The translations under genes were made by a program, and so were the position numbers. DNA of 64,000 bases from NCBI GenBank assembly GCA_037126765.1, contig JBBCBC010000002.1, positions 49,542,889-49,606,888 of the forward strand, given 5' to 3'. Of this stretch, positions 50,501-63,746 are shown one piece after another (the first letter of the stretch is position 1; every line of letters begins with the position of its first letter). This DNA is from Stenogyne calaminthoides (taxonomy: Eukaryota > Streptophyta > Magnoliopsida > Lamiales > Lamiaceae). The notes under the pieces are model-generated. The model was not told where the DNA came from. It saw only the letters and a program-made list of their open reading frames with translations, and ran no database searches.

Positions 50501-52393
50501 ATTAAAATATGAGATAATGGGTAAAGTCACATGATGAAGATATTTAATTGCAGAAACAAGAATTAAGATGTTCGTACGTATTATTTAATGCTAACATTTT
50601 AATTTAAAAAAAAATAAACGGCACAGCCCATGCTTCAACTTGAGAAACTTCGATTTATTTATAGAAAAAAATTGGAGAAAAATTTTAAAAATAGCACATG
50701 CCACAACCTGTACTTCAAGTTGTTGCCTAATTAAATTTGGCAACTTGCATTTTCTTTTACCGGTTTAAAAATTGTTTTGAATTCCTCAATCTGAGTTTCA
50801 TCACATGCTTTCCCGAATAACTAAAAAAAAAAAAAAATTAATTAAAAAAAAATATAATTTACATTTCAACGTGCTAATAAATACAGAAAACCAAGTAGTT
50901 TGATGATTGGAGTTGTTTCAATTTGGGTTTGATTTGTCTCTTCCAACCTATATTTCATCTTTTAGTCTCAATGTCAACACTCAACAGTACAAATATATTT
51001 ATTGGTAATGCTTATTAATATATATACACTATATGTGTTGGTGATGAAAATTAGAATGAATAGTTTTGCAATTTATTGGAGTGGCTTTTAATTTTTATTT
51101 TATTCAGATAAATAATAACTCGAATTCATGACCTCACGTTATAGGCATTGATTTTTACTTATTATTCTCTATGCCATCAATTATATTCCCACTTTCTTTA
51201 TTTATTTGTTTATCAAATTTATTCTCATATCTTTTATGTAAATATATATTTTATCTTTATCATCCAACTATCACTTAATTACTTCAATTGTCATGATACT
51301 TATTTATAAATAATTATTTTATTTATAAGTGAATCTCATAATAATCTTACTTTATCTATTTTATTTGGTTTTTTTTTAAATGTTGTGCCAATAAAATGGA
51401 CATAGTTTTCATGGACCGATGGTGTACTACTTGTTTTTGGGAGGGGTGGGTGAAGGATTCCTGAATTTGTCTTGAAGAAAGGAACATGTCCCTTTGCTGC
51501 ATTTAGACTTTTCCTTGGTGCCATAATCTATCTAAATTACTACTACTATTTACTACTAATTCTTACTATTATTCTGCAGAACCAAGACTTGAACTATCCA
51601 AAAAAGTCGAAGATGTGCCGTCGATAATCTAATTATTATTATAAAAGTTTCATTTTGGTTATTCGATGAAATCATCTTTATTTATTATGAAATAATCTCT
51701 TTTGCCGACTGATTAATTATTTCTCAATGTAATGTTACGCAACATGAATATATGCTTTATTATTAACTCATAAATAATCATTCTTGAATTTATAGGTTGA
51801 AATATATGTATCGAAGTTTATTATAATAATTAATCCCTTTTTTTTAAAATCAATATCGAAATTTAACTATATTTATGTAATTATGTTGACATTTATATAT
51901 TCACGATATATTTCAATTGGTCAATCAAATTGCAATAGAAAAGTTGCAATAAATTTGAAGAGAAGACTCAATAATGCAAAATTGGACATCATGGAAAAAA
52001 TTTAGAAGAAATCAACACGTTCCCTACCGAACAAAGTAAAATACAGAAAAATAAGACCTAAACTTTACATTGTAGTTTAAATTTTACCCTTGGAAGTCTT
52101 AATTATAATTCAAGGCTTTCAAAATCCGACGTCGTCATCATATACAAATTATAATAGCAGACAAGAGACATGAGCATGGCTAAAAAGAAAAAAAGAAAAA
52201 AAAGTGACCGTTGGTATGTCCACTTATGAGCTCACCTAAATCATAGTAGTATTCAATTCGTCTACTTATTTAGTTACAACTTACCACCACTCTAACCAAA
52301 CTTGAATATCCTAGAATAAATAACTCAAGAACAAGTAGAAATATAAAATAAAACAAGATGTTCTATCTCAATCAAAAGTCATCAATACATATT

Positions 52394-53057
52394 TTATCCT
52401 CCTAGAATCCTCCTAATCGTAGTGACATCTTCACCATTTACCTTGAATTGTTTCCTAGAAAATTCACTTGGATAAGTGAAGGCTTGATGTGAATGTTGCA
52501 AGGGAAGACATTTGGGTGCCCGGATTCTGACTATTTAGCCCTGAAATGACCAAAGCTGACTTATTCGTGTCCAGATTGAATAAAAAATGTATAAGACCTT
52601 TTGGAAATATAAAACAATCATTAGATTGTAATTGTTGCCTATATAAACGATTTGAGGTGTCTACAAAGCCCACTAAAAGTGACCCCTCAAGCAAAATCAT
52701 TAACTCGGAGGCCCTTGGGTGAGAGTGGGGTGGCACCAGACCGTTCGCTGCAATGTCTATTCGTGCCATGACCAAACCGAGAGTATTGAGCCCTGGAAAG
52801 TTATTCACGTTAGTAAGAGAAATAATGAAGTTGATTGGGTTGATGTCATCAGAATTGGACAATGCAGATGTTGCGAAATGAGAAGCCAACGTATCGTTTG
52901 GATTGACACATGATACCCCGTTTAAGAAAATATTACGAGAATTTTTAGTGTCAGCAACACAATAATTAAAGATCGGATCTGAATCGGACTTAACTAGATT
53001 AAATGGAGAGAGTAGGCCCAAAATGAGATGGATCAAGAATATATAGTTGATATGCAT
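52394..53057 (-). pseudogene. GLP: Germin-like protein (cupin) with a C-terminal frameshift
   Basis: One exon. The signal peptide is residues 1-23 (IFLIHLILGLLSPFNLV), and Cys33 and Cys50 form the conserved disulfide pair. Germin box 1 is GLVPPHSHPRASE with ligands His111, His113 and Glu118; box 2 is FIFPKGLIHFLFN with His157. GLSSQNPG-like sequence (GLNSQNPG) follows. As read, the protein stops at 197 aa after SSLHLSK. A shift of one base near 52466-52475 restores TYPSEFSRKQFKVNGEDVTT and a family-like end IRRILGG at 52394, giving about 221 aa. So a single base is missing near the end. Germin-like proteins are apoplastic manganese cupins, some with superoxide dismutase or oxalate oxidase activity. 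The catalytic core is complete, so the shorter protein might still fold. Sequencing error is possible. Confidence 0.85.
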
Positions 53058-55156
53058 GATGGAATTATAGACCTTAATATGAGGAAACTAGGAGATTGAT
53101 CTTGTTAAAAGACTTGGCAAACAAAGGCACATTTTATATAGTGTTGAGATCCACTAGGGAATGCTTGAGTAAATTTAGAGCATCATATGATGAGGAAAAG
53201 ACAAGGCAAGTTATTGTGATTTTAATTAACAAACACAGAAAATGAGATAAAGATTTTTGTGAGCAATCAAATAAATAAATGTTTCACAATTTTAGTGGTT
53301 GTTTACTCAGAAAGGTGACATGACACATATTTGATTTTAACCATTGAACTTAAAGGTTGATTAACTTTGCCACTTTAAAGATTTATTGGGCTATGGCCCA
53401 TTATCTTTCTAGTTGATAACTGATCTTTGAAGTTAATCTTGGGCCATATTGGAAAGGTAAGAGGCTGATAAGTCTATAATAATACAAAGTAAATAAAAAA
53501 TCCTCTTCTTTTTTCGTTTCCAAAAAAATAATAAAAAAAAAATCCTCTTTTTTATTGTCGATGTGGTATATAACTATATATAGAAGACTTTTAGTAAGGT
53601 GTTGATGAAATTTTGTTAATTTATTTTACAATGAAACTGGGATTTTAATTCATTTTACTTTATAATTAATCACACACAATATAACAAGCATGATTTTAAA
53701 TAATAATAAAATGTATAATTTCACGAATAATAATAGTGATGAAAAGTGGAAGTCAAAGATGACTGATATATCCGTGAGTTAAAATCACATGAAAATGGAC
53801 GCTTCAACAACTATTACATCATGAATCAAAATGCAATGAACCAATGAATATTATACTAAATTAATCCAAGCTAACGAATTAGTGAATAATAAAACAAAAG
53901 GTCCCGTAATTACACAGGGTTCTTAATTTTTCATTGTATTTAAAATTTCTCGAGATATATTATTTGTATAATTGGGTGTAACTAAATTTAATTAGGTAGG
54001 TGGTATCAGACAAGAGTTCAATGGAGAAACTCAGAGCTTGAATAATTTTTCAAATTTGAATTCAGCTTGACTATATAATTAATTAGTTACATTTGAGCTC
54101 GATTAAATTCATTATATAAATAGCCTAAAACATGTTGTAATTCTATTTGAAAAGTTGAATGGAATTTATTGATGAATTACTTCTTTATACATATATAAAA
54201 TATAAACATATTCATCAAGTTTTACAAGAAAAAAGTCTGAAAATAATGTGAATATAACATCTAAACAGCCATGCTTTAATTGTTTTTTTTTTTAAAAAAA
54301 GAAGCCATGCTTTAATTACATTTTATACCTCTTCTAGGACTAATTTTTCAAATAAGTCTTGAATGAGCGTTTTTTTTTTTTTTTTATTAAAAAGGGAAAA
54401 GAAAGGGAGCCTTTTCTTGAAATTAATTAATCCAATTAAAATCCCAAAGGCTCCACAAGTGCCCCACCTCCCGCTCTATTATTGAGCAAAAGATGTGTCA
54501 CGTGCCACTGCATTTCACTCTTTCTAGTGGGCATTGAAGCATACATATAACTACACCATCATCGTTTTCAATCTTTACAATTTACCAGTTTTCCTTTCTA
54601 AAACAAAAATTTAGGCGCATCATCAATTTAACTAACCCATTTTCTATATTTGATCATCGTTTTCCATGTTTGGTACATGACCCAACTTTCAAGATTCTGA
54701 CTTTTTGGTTCAAGTTTTCAGATAATCACAAAATTCTCCAGCTTTTTTCAACTTTTTGATAATTTGAGCAAGTGGGCTCGCTGTGAAAGAATCCAAAAGG
54801 CAAAAAGAATACATGTTGTGCCATCTGATTCGTGTATCATGTTCATCTTTTGCCTTATTTTGTAATCCTGTTTTCAGTGCCGTTGATTTAGGTATACACG
54901 TTTAGGACTTTCAAGAAGAACAAAAAAGAGACAATTATATATGTTATAGAATGCTTTACTGTTATGGGTAATTGATGGAATTGTAAAACATAGCACATGT
55001 GTTTGTTTTAATTGGCTGTAGTTTCCTATCTTCTCTTTGTCTTAATTATGACCTGTTTTCTTGATTTTGGTTGGTTATGTGTATTGATGATTAGCCCACT
55101 TTTTGCCTCACTATTTGTTAGGTTTATGATCAATTCTCAGTGATTTTGGAGAATCA
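53058..55156. other. Intergenic: GLP upstream region and WDL leader
   Basis: AT-rich with no convincing ORF. A stretch with many T runs lies at 54280-54390. The last 500 bases probably include the WDL promoter and leader; CAATTCTCAG|TGATTTTGG at 55134-55142 could be a leader intron acceptor. Confidence 0.45.
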
Positions 55157-58011
55157 ATGGGTGAATCTTTAGTTGAAAGGCCAACTGTGGAAAAGAAGGT
55201 ACACAATTTTATTATTCCCATTTAAATATTTGTGATTTGCCCATGTGATTGGCTTTTGCTCTCAACTGATTTTGTTCCTTTAATATGTTACCATAGATTC
55301 TTGGAAAGTTTGTCATAATTGCAGCATTTTCCTGTTCTTTGTTGTGAATTGCGTATCCTTTTCAATTCAATTAATATTGAATAAACTAATTTAATAAACA
55401 GATGGATGAGTCAGTTAAGTATGGTGCTAGACTAGAAGTGTCTGTTTCATTTGGTAGATTTGAGAATGATGCCCTTTCGTGGGAGAAATGGTCGTCGTTC
55501 TCTCCGAATAAGTATTTGGAGGAAGTTGGACATTTGTCTACTCCAGGATCAGTAGCCCAGAAGAAGGCATATTTTGAAGCTCATTACAAGAAAATTGCTG
55601 CTAAGAAAGCTGAGGAATTGGAGCAGGAGAAGTCGATGAATTCAGATACTCCTAGCCTAGACGAGTCAAGAAATGATGATCATGCGGGGAATTCTTCAGT
55701 GATTGACGAAGTATTTGCTTTGTCCAATGGTGAGAGATTACATGAAAAGGTTAACGAGATTGAACCAGATTGTACGATGAATGGTTTTGTGGATGCAATC
55801 GAGGAAAAAGATGGTGGTGTGGAGTGTGTAAGCTTTTTGGTTGAGGAAGTTAAGGATGAGTTGGATGGTAATGGCATTAGAACAGAAGCTAGTTTGGTAG
55901 GGGTGGAGAATCGGATAGACTCTCGTCCAATCATTGAAAAGCCTCCAGAAAGAAAAAATGGGACGAGGCAATCAACTTCATGGAAAAAGTCGAATTCTAA
56001 CATAAATGCACGGGATGTAGCTCAAAAGGTAGATAACGGACCTTGTTTGCACGTTTGTGTTAATGTAATGCAAATGTTAGGTTTATATGAGCTTCTCTAT
56101 TGATGTGGTGCATGACATTATTTCTGGTTTTAAGGTAACTCCAACTAAAAAGGACAGAAATTCGGTTATGACTAAGAAAGCTGAATCCCCTGCAATTAAG
56201 GCAAATGGATCTCCACTGGCCAAAAGCAAGAGTCGAGTAGCAAGAGAAATCAATCCTACGTCTTTGCACATGTCTTATAATTTTGGGGGTCGTACGAATT
56301 CTTCTGCTGCTTCGTCTATGACCAGGAAGTCGTTGATAATGGAGAAAATGGGGGATAAGGACATTGTTAGGCAAGCATTCAAGACTTTCCAAATTCGCAG
56401 CAACGGATCTTCCAGTGTTGAAACGTCTAATACTTCAAAGCGGGCTCCTCTCCTCCATCGAAAGGGGAACGAAGGGTAATCCTTTTTCTCACACATCATA
56501 TAATATGCGGATTTTGATTGTTTTATTGTATAATGACTGATGACAATAGATAATTCTATGAGTATTGTAGAGTAATACTCAAATATAGAATTACAATAAT
56601 AGTCTTATGTAAACCAGTTTCACCGTGCAACTGGTTTGCATTTTGTGTGTATTTTTAGTCAGTATTAGTTGTTTCATTAAAACATATTGGTTTGTTAAAA
56701 AATATTTGTTGGTTACTATAAAGTAATAGTTCCGAACCAGTTGCATGCTAAAATTGTATTACATAAAGACCAACTCTAGTTCTGGTAATGGCCTTCTTAA
56801 GCTTTCTCAATGTCAATATACTTTGACTTATTTTGTATGTGAAAAAAATTATAATATATTGGTGTCAACTTCAATATTAGTACTTGGTTACAATATATGT
56901 TTGCCATTCTGTTGGATAATTTACCTACAAGAAAGTTTCCATTTTGTGTAGTTTCTGGATTGAGTTACTTCTTTAATGCTGCAAATGATCCATCATAAGA
57001 GAGAAATGTTAAAACCTCTTTACATTTAATGATGGACTTGCTAAGAGAGAGCTCTTACAATAAACTGCAAACCCTTTGGAAATTCGGCTCGAATAAGAAA
57101 ATAGTTTCATTATTTCGGTGTAGATTGAAGAAGGATGCTGAAAATATGTCTGGTCAAAGGAACAAATCGGGAGCTAGATCAAACCCTTCGCCCTCAAAGT
57201 GAGTTGCGATACTATTGTTGTTCGTACAAGTGTCGATCATGTAGTTAGCTCGATGTATTTCTTATCCTATTTATCATCGTCAAAGTTTTCTATATTTGGA
57301 TCCCGTTGGTTTGACTTTATAAGTTTGCAACAGATCGCATACAAGTTCAGTGATCGAGAGGAAAAATACGATCGTCCCACCTAGTGCCATCAGCTTCAGA
57401 AGCGACGAAAGAGCTGAAAAGCGGAAAGAGGTTTTACCAGAATTCTGACTTTCATTGTTGTATCAATATCCTGTTTACTATAATAACTACAACTATAAAT
57501 CTTGTTTCCATTACTTATGTAAGTAACTAATTAGTAAATTTGGAGCCAGTTTTTAAAGAAATTGGAGGCAAAATCAATTGCCAGAGAGGCAGAAAAGGCT
57601 CAACTTAGTGCAAAATCCAAGGTATAAATGGTATTAATCAATTGATATTTGTTGCTTTCTATACAAATCTTTAGAGATATATATTTGATGCAGGAGGAAA
57701 AGGAGTCTGAACTTAAAATGCTGAGAAAAAGTCTCAACTTCAAGGCCAAACCTTTACCGTCGTTTTACAAGGGACAACGAAAAGCTCATTTGGAAAAGGT
57801 ACACGATCCCAACCCTTGTTTACGATACATTAACTTTTGAGCGATTTAGGTGAATTTGAAATCCACTCTCATTTGTAAACCATTTTTACGATGCATTTTG
57901 TGTCTTTTTAAACACTATTAGTTGTACGGTAAAAGACAGTTTTACATAAGACGGACTCTTATTTTTTAAATGAAATTGCAGGAGGCTGGGAACACAGAGG
58001 TCCATCAATGA
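55157..58011 (+). CDS. WDL: WVD2-like microtubule-associated protein, TPX2 C-terminal domain
   Basis: Eight exons join in frame to 445 aa: 55157-55198, 55402-56028, 56135-56475, 57124-57198, 57385-57430, 57550-57621, 57694-57798 and 57982-58011. The N-terminal third includes SVSFGRFENDALSWEKWSSF and the motif KYLEEVGHLSTPGSVAQKKAYFEAHY split across the text, typical of larger WDL proteins. The middle is low-complexity, basic and Ser-rich. Residues about 366-430 form the TPX2 domain, with FRSDERAEKRKE, FLKKLEAKSIAREAEKAQ and LRKSLNFKAKPLPSFY. Family knowledge: WVD2/WDL proteins bind and bundle cortical microtubules and shape cell growth. The layout resembles WDL7 in my memory, but the number is uncertain. 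An internal stretch at 55402-56103 reads through a splice site and is not a separate gene. Confidence 0.92.
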
Positions 58012-59071
58012 TCATCATGCATGGGTGGTTGAAGTAAATTACAGCTTTACAGGACATTGAAATAATATATATACGAAGAATGGCCTTTTATTTATTGCAG
58101 TAAAATCATGCAGGCATTTTTCATAGCTAGGTTAAAGAAAGTAATCAAAGTATTATAACAATTTATGGTACAAGAGCTTATGATGTCATGTAGTATAAAA
58201 TAGTAATGTAAATCCAAAACGAGTGATAATTTTTTTTACTTATCCTTGAAATAATTATTTTTTTAATATGAAATGTTTTTACTTATTTCTGCTGCAGCCA
58301 CCAAGTTTTTATTAGTAGGTTTCCCGTTTCCTTAGCTGGTTTCTGAAAAAATCATTCACATAATGTCACATGAATAGAAAAAGTAAAAAATATTTACATA
58401 CATGACTGGTTTAATTATCTATTGGAGTCAAAATCGAACTTGTACAATTTAGTGGACCAAAATCAAAAAATTGAAACGAAGTGAACCAATTTTTTAGAAA
58501 AGGGGAAAAATGTAGATTTCTTCCATTGACGGTATTAAATGGTACAATTTTGGCTCATAACTGTTGTACACATTATAATAGAAAATAAATAATTAAATAA
58601 ACATTTCTAACAGAAGAAATAATAAAGAAGACCTGGAAAGCAAAAAAAAAATCTATTAATAGCAGCCCACCCTTTAATATCCAAAACTTCCCTATTTTTG
58701 TAGTAATGAAATAGTAGAATATAACACGAAAAATTATAAAAAAAACATCCTATAATGCTAAATAAAATAAAATCTACATGAAAGTCTGGAAGACATTAAA
58801 TGACCAGATCAAATCAGAATCCAATATTCCACACATCAGACAAACGTATCAGAATCAAATCAATCAACATATCCTCATATATTCAATTCCAACCAAAATG
58901 GATTCATTGAAAAAATTCTTAATTAATTCCTGAAAACACACTTGCCAACTTATGAAATTCATTTATCACAGTTTTAACTGGTAGCAACATTATAATACCT
59001 AGAACTAATTAATAATTTAAATTTCACAATGTTAAAAAAGAAGGAACCTTATAACATATTCACCAATTTCA
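58012..59071. other. Convergent spacer between WDL and the response regulator
   Basis: WDL 3' UTR, then AT-rich sequence with no gene, then the probable 3' UTR of the minus-strand response regulator. Confidence 0.5.
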
Positions 59072-60047
59072 CTATACTCCTGAATCTGATTGCTTGTTTT
59101 CATGATCTAAAGACAAAGGCGACGAGGATGATGATCTTGAGGAAACGGACGGTGGTGATGAATTTGATGATAAGGCCTCGTTTGGCGAAACATCATAACT
59201 TTCCTTTATTTTTCTCTTGTTAAAATCTCTATACATACATCTCTTCAATTTCTTTACATCGGATAATTTTACTGGCTTTACTATAAAGTCCTGAGCCCCT
59301 TCTTCCAAACATCTAACATTAAATTAAATAATTATTCCAATAATAATTGACCATAGTTAAAAAAATGTAATAAATTTACAAAACGAATTAAAACCTGTCG
59401 ATTCGAGCTAAAACGTTTTCTGATGACATGATCACAACTGGGATTTCTCTAAAAGTGGAAGAACCCTGTTTAAATGAAACATTTAGACATACTAAATAAA
59501 ATACGAGATTAAAATACATTAGATATAAGATAAATACTAGAATATTAGAGTTAGTTAATTAACCTTGATCTTTTTTAGCAACTCATAGCCAGTCATTCCA
59601 GGCATGCAATAATCCGTAATAATCAGATCCACATTTATATCCTGAAATTAAACCAAATTTATCATCAGTTATATAAACTTAATCAATAAATTAAAATTAA
59701 ATCCTCAACAAAATTTATCAGAAACTTGAAATTTCTCTCACATCAAAACCAACAGAACTTTCTTTGTCATCCAAACCTAAAATCTGCAAAGCCTTCCTCC
59801 CACTATCCACCGCCGTCACTGAAATAAATAATAATCTCAAAATTACAAAATTACAAAAATCCAAACATATTAATTTTCTAAAAGACCCATTAATTAATTA
59901 ATTGTTACCTTTGCAAGAATTGATTTTGAGCAATCTTTCAATGACTTTTCGATCAACAAGACTATCATCCACTGCAAGAACATGAGCTTCGTGACTTTCT
60001 CTCTCCTCACATTCTATTAATCTCGAATAAACACCATTTTCCGCCAT
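59072..60047 (-). CDS. Type-A two-component response regulator (cytokinin signalling)
   Basis: Five exons on the minus strand (60047-59909, 59818-59742, 59641-59564, 59465-59395, 59312-59072) give 201 aa with matching phases. The receiver domain covers residues about 22-140. It has the acidic pair Asp27-Asp28 (LAVDDSLVDRKVIERLL), phospho-acceptor Asp82 (LIITDYCMPGMTGYELLKKI), PVVIMSSENV, and Lys134 in DFIVKPVK. A short Ser-rich tail follows instead of a MYB-like domain, so this is type A, not type B. Family knowledge: type-A regulators are induced by cytokinin, receive phosphate from AHP proteins and damp the pathway. The exon layout is typical of plant type-A genes. Which Arabidopsis member is closest is not clear. 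Confidence 0.95.
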
Positions 60048-60426
60048 TTATTTAATTTTATGAAGAAAAAAGAAAACCAACAGCCCAAATCTCACACACA
60101 TTACACACTCCTCTCTCTGTCCTAACTAATGGCCAATATATATACACACTAGTTAAAAAATTAATACGAAATAACAAGTCATTTTCTTCCTTTAATTATC
60201 GGTCGTCCACAGAGTATTAGTAGGAGTATTATTGATACTATTATTATTATGTAAGATATTTTCAGTATCAAGTCTGTCCTTTTAGGATAATTTTTATTTT
60301 ATTTTATTTTTTTTCGAAAAGAGTATAATTTTTTTTTTAAATTTTGAAATTGCTTACTATTCCAAAAATCTGAGTAGAAAATTATATTCTACCAACTGTA
60401 GTATCTTTTCGCGGGATTTTCAGCGT

Positions 60427-60440
60427 AATTGACGTCAATT
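60427..60440. promoter_or_regulatory. Perfect palindrome AATTGACGTCAATT upstream of the response regulator
   Basis: It contains TGACGTCA, the strong bZIP (TGA-type) site, about 380 bases before the start codon at 60047. A role in this gene is inferred from position only. Confidence 0.4.
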
Positions 60441-60537
60441 AAATTAATGGTGAATTGGGGATGAAATTAAATTCGGACATTTATTCATGGTGTTACGGAA
60501 TTTTCTGCCAACAGTTAGACAAAAACTTGTATAGAAC

Positions 60538-60676
60538 TGGTTCACGTTATCAACCTTATTTTTAATTCATGATATTTGACCCTATCCAGGATATAATACG
60601 AGTCAAGTTTAATAGTTTAAAAAAATATGTTAAAAATAAATAAAATAAGTCAAATAATTCAAGTTCATAGCATACA
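60538..60676. repeat. Dispersed repeat, pair of 20078-20215
   Basis: Same order of shared blocks and same orientation as the copy in the SNL duplication. No terminal repeats are recognised. Confidence 0.6.
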
Positions 60677-61157
60677 CCTTGTTGTTCATGGCAAACCAAT
60701 GTAACCGTTGATATATCATACGTCATCAACTCAATGCTATTTAATGGCCGGCTTCATTAATTACAACCATCCCCAATTTTTTAAATAGCACATAATTCCC
60801 TACATTTTATCACTAATTACTCCCTCTATTTCTGTTGCATAAGAGTTTTTTTTTTTTTTTGTGAAAGGATCTGTTGTCCAAGAGTTAAGAACCTTTAAAA
60901 AGTCCTTGTCAAAAAAAAAAAAAAACCTTTAAAAAGTTGTAGAATTGTTTACAAGGATAGAGTTGAAAAATGAATTGGAGAGAGCACAAAAATATTTAAA
61001 TTCATCAGTATTTATACAAATCAATATCTTACCAATCTAATATCAATTAATTTTTTTAACCACACTTCTCTTTAGATATGTCTCCTGTGAAATGTCTTCT
61101 ATGAATTCAGGTTCCGTAAACTCTATTTTTCTAGCGTCGTTGTTATATATAAGTACT

Positions 61158-61265
61158 ATTACTATTATGTATATATATTATTATTGTTCAAAAAATACTT
61201 AATTTATATGTATTACTATTATGCATATGTATTATTATTGTTCAAAAAATACTTAATTTATATGT
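61158..61265. repeat. 54-bp tandem duplication
   Basis: Units 61158-61211 and 61212-61265 differ at about two positions; each contains ATTGTTCAAAAAATACTTAA. Confidence 0.9.
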
Positions 61266-63261
61266 ATAACGATGATACTGTGTGTGAATAACAATGATAA
61301 TTTAAATAAGAGAAGGTTAGTGAACTCATGTTAACATAAGTTTTTATATGTATCTTTATAGGCAATCTTTATTGCATAAAATCTAGTTTGCGTGCTACGA
61401 GCAAATTAATCATTGTACTTAGATAATTGAGAAAGAGTGAGTCTCGCAAGACCGAAAGTCTTGGCATCTTATAACATGTCGTTTTAGAAGCGTGCTTAAC
61501 TATAAAAAATAAAAACGTGCAACTATTTCAAATGAAGCGTGCAACTATATTTCCATATTAACAATTGACTTTTCTTTAAATGCAAATAAATCGCGTTTTT
61601 CAACATAACAAATTCTTGCTTCTAAAATACACTATATGAATTGTCAGACGGTCTTGACTCGGGTCTTATCTGAATTTTAGCGCCTTTGAAATTTGGTCCT
61701 AAATCCCAAACGATTATGTAGGCCATTATTTGCCTAAGATATGTATGTATGCTATTTTCCCAACTTTTGATCAATTGTCTTTTTCCTATCTTTTCACAAA
61801 ATCTTGGGCATTTAATAGTCCTTGAGACAACTTATTCTTATCCTAGTTTCATTACTAAAGAATCTTTGGAGATATCGAATTAAAGCAAAATATTTTATCT
61901 AAAAATTGCCGTGCACTATCTAAGATTACGTAGATTTAAGTGGGACAAAAATAGATCCATTTGGTTACATTTAATTTTTAGGTAGAATTAGTGAGGTGGC
62001 TACATCACACCACCGAAAAAATAAAAGAAATATTTTTTGCAAAAAATACTTATTCTATCTTCATTGCACGGATGTAAAACATTAATCTTCTCTATTAAAT
62101 AAGAAGTTCTGAATTTTGATTCAAAAAAAATCTACAGTATAAATAAAGAATATAATATTTGGGGGAAATCAGTGAGATATGGGAAGGAATATTTGGGGGT
62201 CCCAATGAGATCTTAAGTGGGAAAACAATACTTTGGGTGGACTTTAGAAGTAGACTTTGCAAGATATTGTGTATAGTTTCTATTTTTCCGTACAACTCTA
62301 CCAAATGCTGTTGGTCTTAATTTATCAAATATTGCCTAATAAATTAAATAATTAATGCATCCACGATAATAAATGAAAAGGAGGCCTAGCAAGTTTAGGT
62401 GCGGGGCTAAATTTTGTCACCATTATAGAAATTTTGTGTAAACCTATTTAGTACAGCTAAAGAAAAGGAGTTACTTCCTCTTACCAACTGTTGACGTAAA
62501 TTTACTTTTCAGTGAGCAGTAGATTTTACATCATCTTATTGCAACACATCAATTTAAATTTTGATGAATGTTTATTTTGAGATGAGTCTGCCAGAATTTT
62601 GACGAGAAAAATAAAAGGATGGTTCATTGGTGTGAGAATATAGTACAATTAATAAACAGCATTAGGTTGGGAATGTACTGGATTTCAAAATCTTAATTTA
62701 AAATCCTAAAACAAACATGACTTACTAGGCAAATTCAAACCGATCCAAACATCCCCATGTGTTTTCAATTTTAGGTGGATTTGCAAATCCTGATTACAAG
62801 ACACTTAACATAAGCTGTAAATAACAAGAAACTAAAGAATGAATGCAAAAGATATACATTAGATGCAAACTTTAATATATAACTTTGGTTAAAAATAGAT
62901 ATTTAATTATTATATCAATCTATAAATCGACAATCATAAATTAGGATAGCTCAAACAGTAAAATCCAACATGGAAAATATGATGCAGCGTATTGAGTTAA
63001 AAATTCAAGAAAAAAACCCTGGTAGCAGTTCATCAAGTCACATAATAACCAATTAACAATCCAAACTGCAGAAAAATAAATATGCCAAAAGTATTACAAG
63101 ACACCTTATTACCATGTAAGCTGCAAACAAACAAGAACCTAAAGAATGAACCATGCAAAAGATATACACTATAGATACACATTATATTATATTCATGAGA
63201 TGGCGCCACCAAAGTTCATTTATCCAGACATGAATACCTGAAGAGCTTAGAGCTTCCAAAA

Positions 63262-63746
63262 TCAGGTTTGAGCAGAAGCAGCAGAGTTGCCGCCCGGAAG
63301 TGAAGTTAGACCGCTGCCATCCACGACATGGTTTTCTTCAGTGGCATGTCGTGTAAATTCTTCAGGAGACATGTGAGAGCCATGACAGGCACAAACGATC
63401 CTTATCTGGGTGGGACTAAACCTGTACGTCACGCCAGATATCGTCCTCCCGTTTGGACCTGGGCCCTTAGTGGACACCCATGGTAGGTTTGGGTAGGACC
63501 CACAACCTCCGAATTTAAGGTCTGCTGCAATACCAGGTCTTATAGCTGGGAAATCCGAAGGAATTGGGTCTGATCTCGATGGACCAGACGTGTCATTCAC
63601 CTGATGAATTGCACGGTTTTCTTTTGGGTCAGCTTCTGCGTGAGAAGATGAGCCTTCTTCACCACCTTGCTGCTTTCCATAACTTTTTCCATGTTCGGTA
63701 GCTCTCCCATCATATTGAATGGATTCGGGTGACTTGTGTGAAATCA
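63262..63746 (-). CDS. NINJA: NINJA, jasmonate co-repressor adaptor, last exon
   Basis: The exon runs from an acceptor at 63747-63748 to a TGA at 63262-63264 and encodes about 161 C-terminal residues. A Gly/Ser/Glu-rich linker is followed by the conserved C domain. This includes FPAIRPGIAADLKFGGCGSY, PNLPWVSTKGPGPNGRTISG, IRIVCACHGSHMSPEEF and the end SAASAQT. The CACHG.HMSPEEF form is that of NINJA rather than the ABI5-binding AFP group. Family knowledge: this domain binds the TIFY motif of JAZ repressors, and an N-terminal EAR motif recruits TOPLESS. The EAR-bearing exons lie beyond the window end; 63749-64000 is probably intron. Confidence 0.93.

Larger units (their letters stand above)
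47341..52393. other. Intergenic, AT-rich, with one clear MITE
   Basis: GATL 3' UTR to about 47560, then a Tourist-like MITE at 47991-48373. TTGTAAT-rich repeats lie at 48430-48660 and a repeat core at 50360-50500. Long T runs occur at 49045 and 49430-49490. A minus-strand ORF at 51336-51524 is unsupported. No gene can be called over 5 kb. Confidence 0.5.
60048..63261. other. Divergent-side spacer: response regulator promoter and repeats
   Basis: Contains the palindrome at 60427-60440, a dispersed repeat at 60538-60676, a single Stowaway-like end near 60826 without a partner, and a 54-bp tandem pair at 61158. An AAACAAACATGACTTA end near 62711 resembles the Tourist-like elements. The last 100 bases are the NINJA 3' UTR. 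No gene is seen. Confidence 0.5.

Noticed and set aside
51336..51524. Minus-strand ORF starting MAPRKSLNAAKGHVPFF
   Set aside because: Only 62 aa, ends in an A-rich run, no known motif and no supporting splice context.
60826..60960. CTCCCTCTATTTCTGTTGCA as a Stowaway element
   Set aside because: One end is recognisable but no partner end or second TA border was found.
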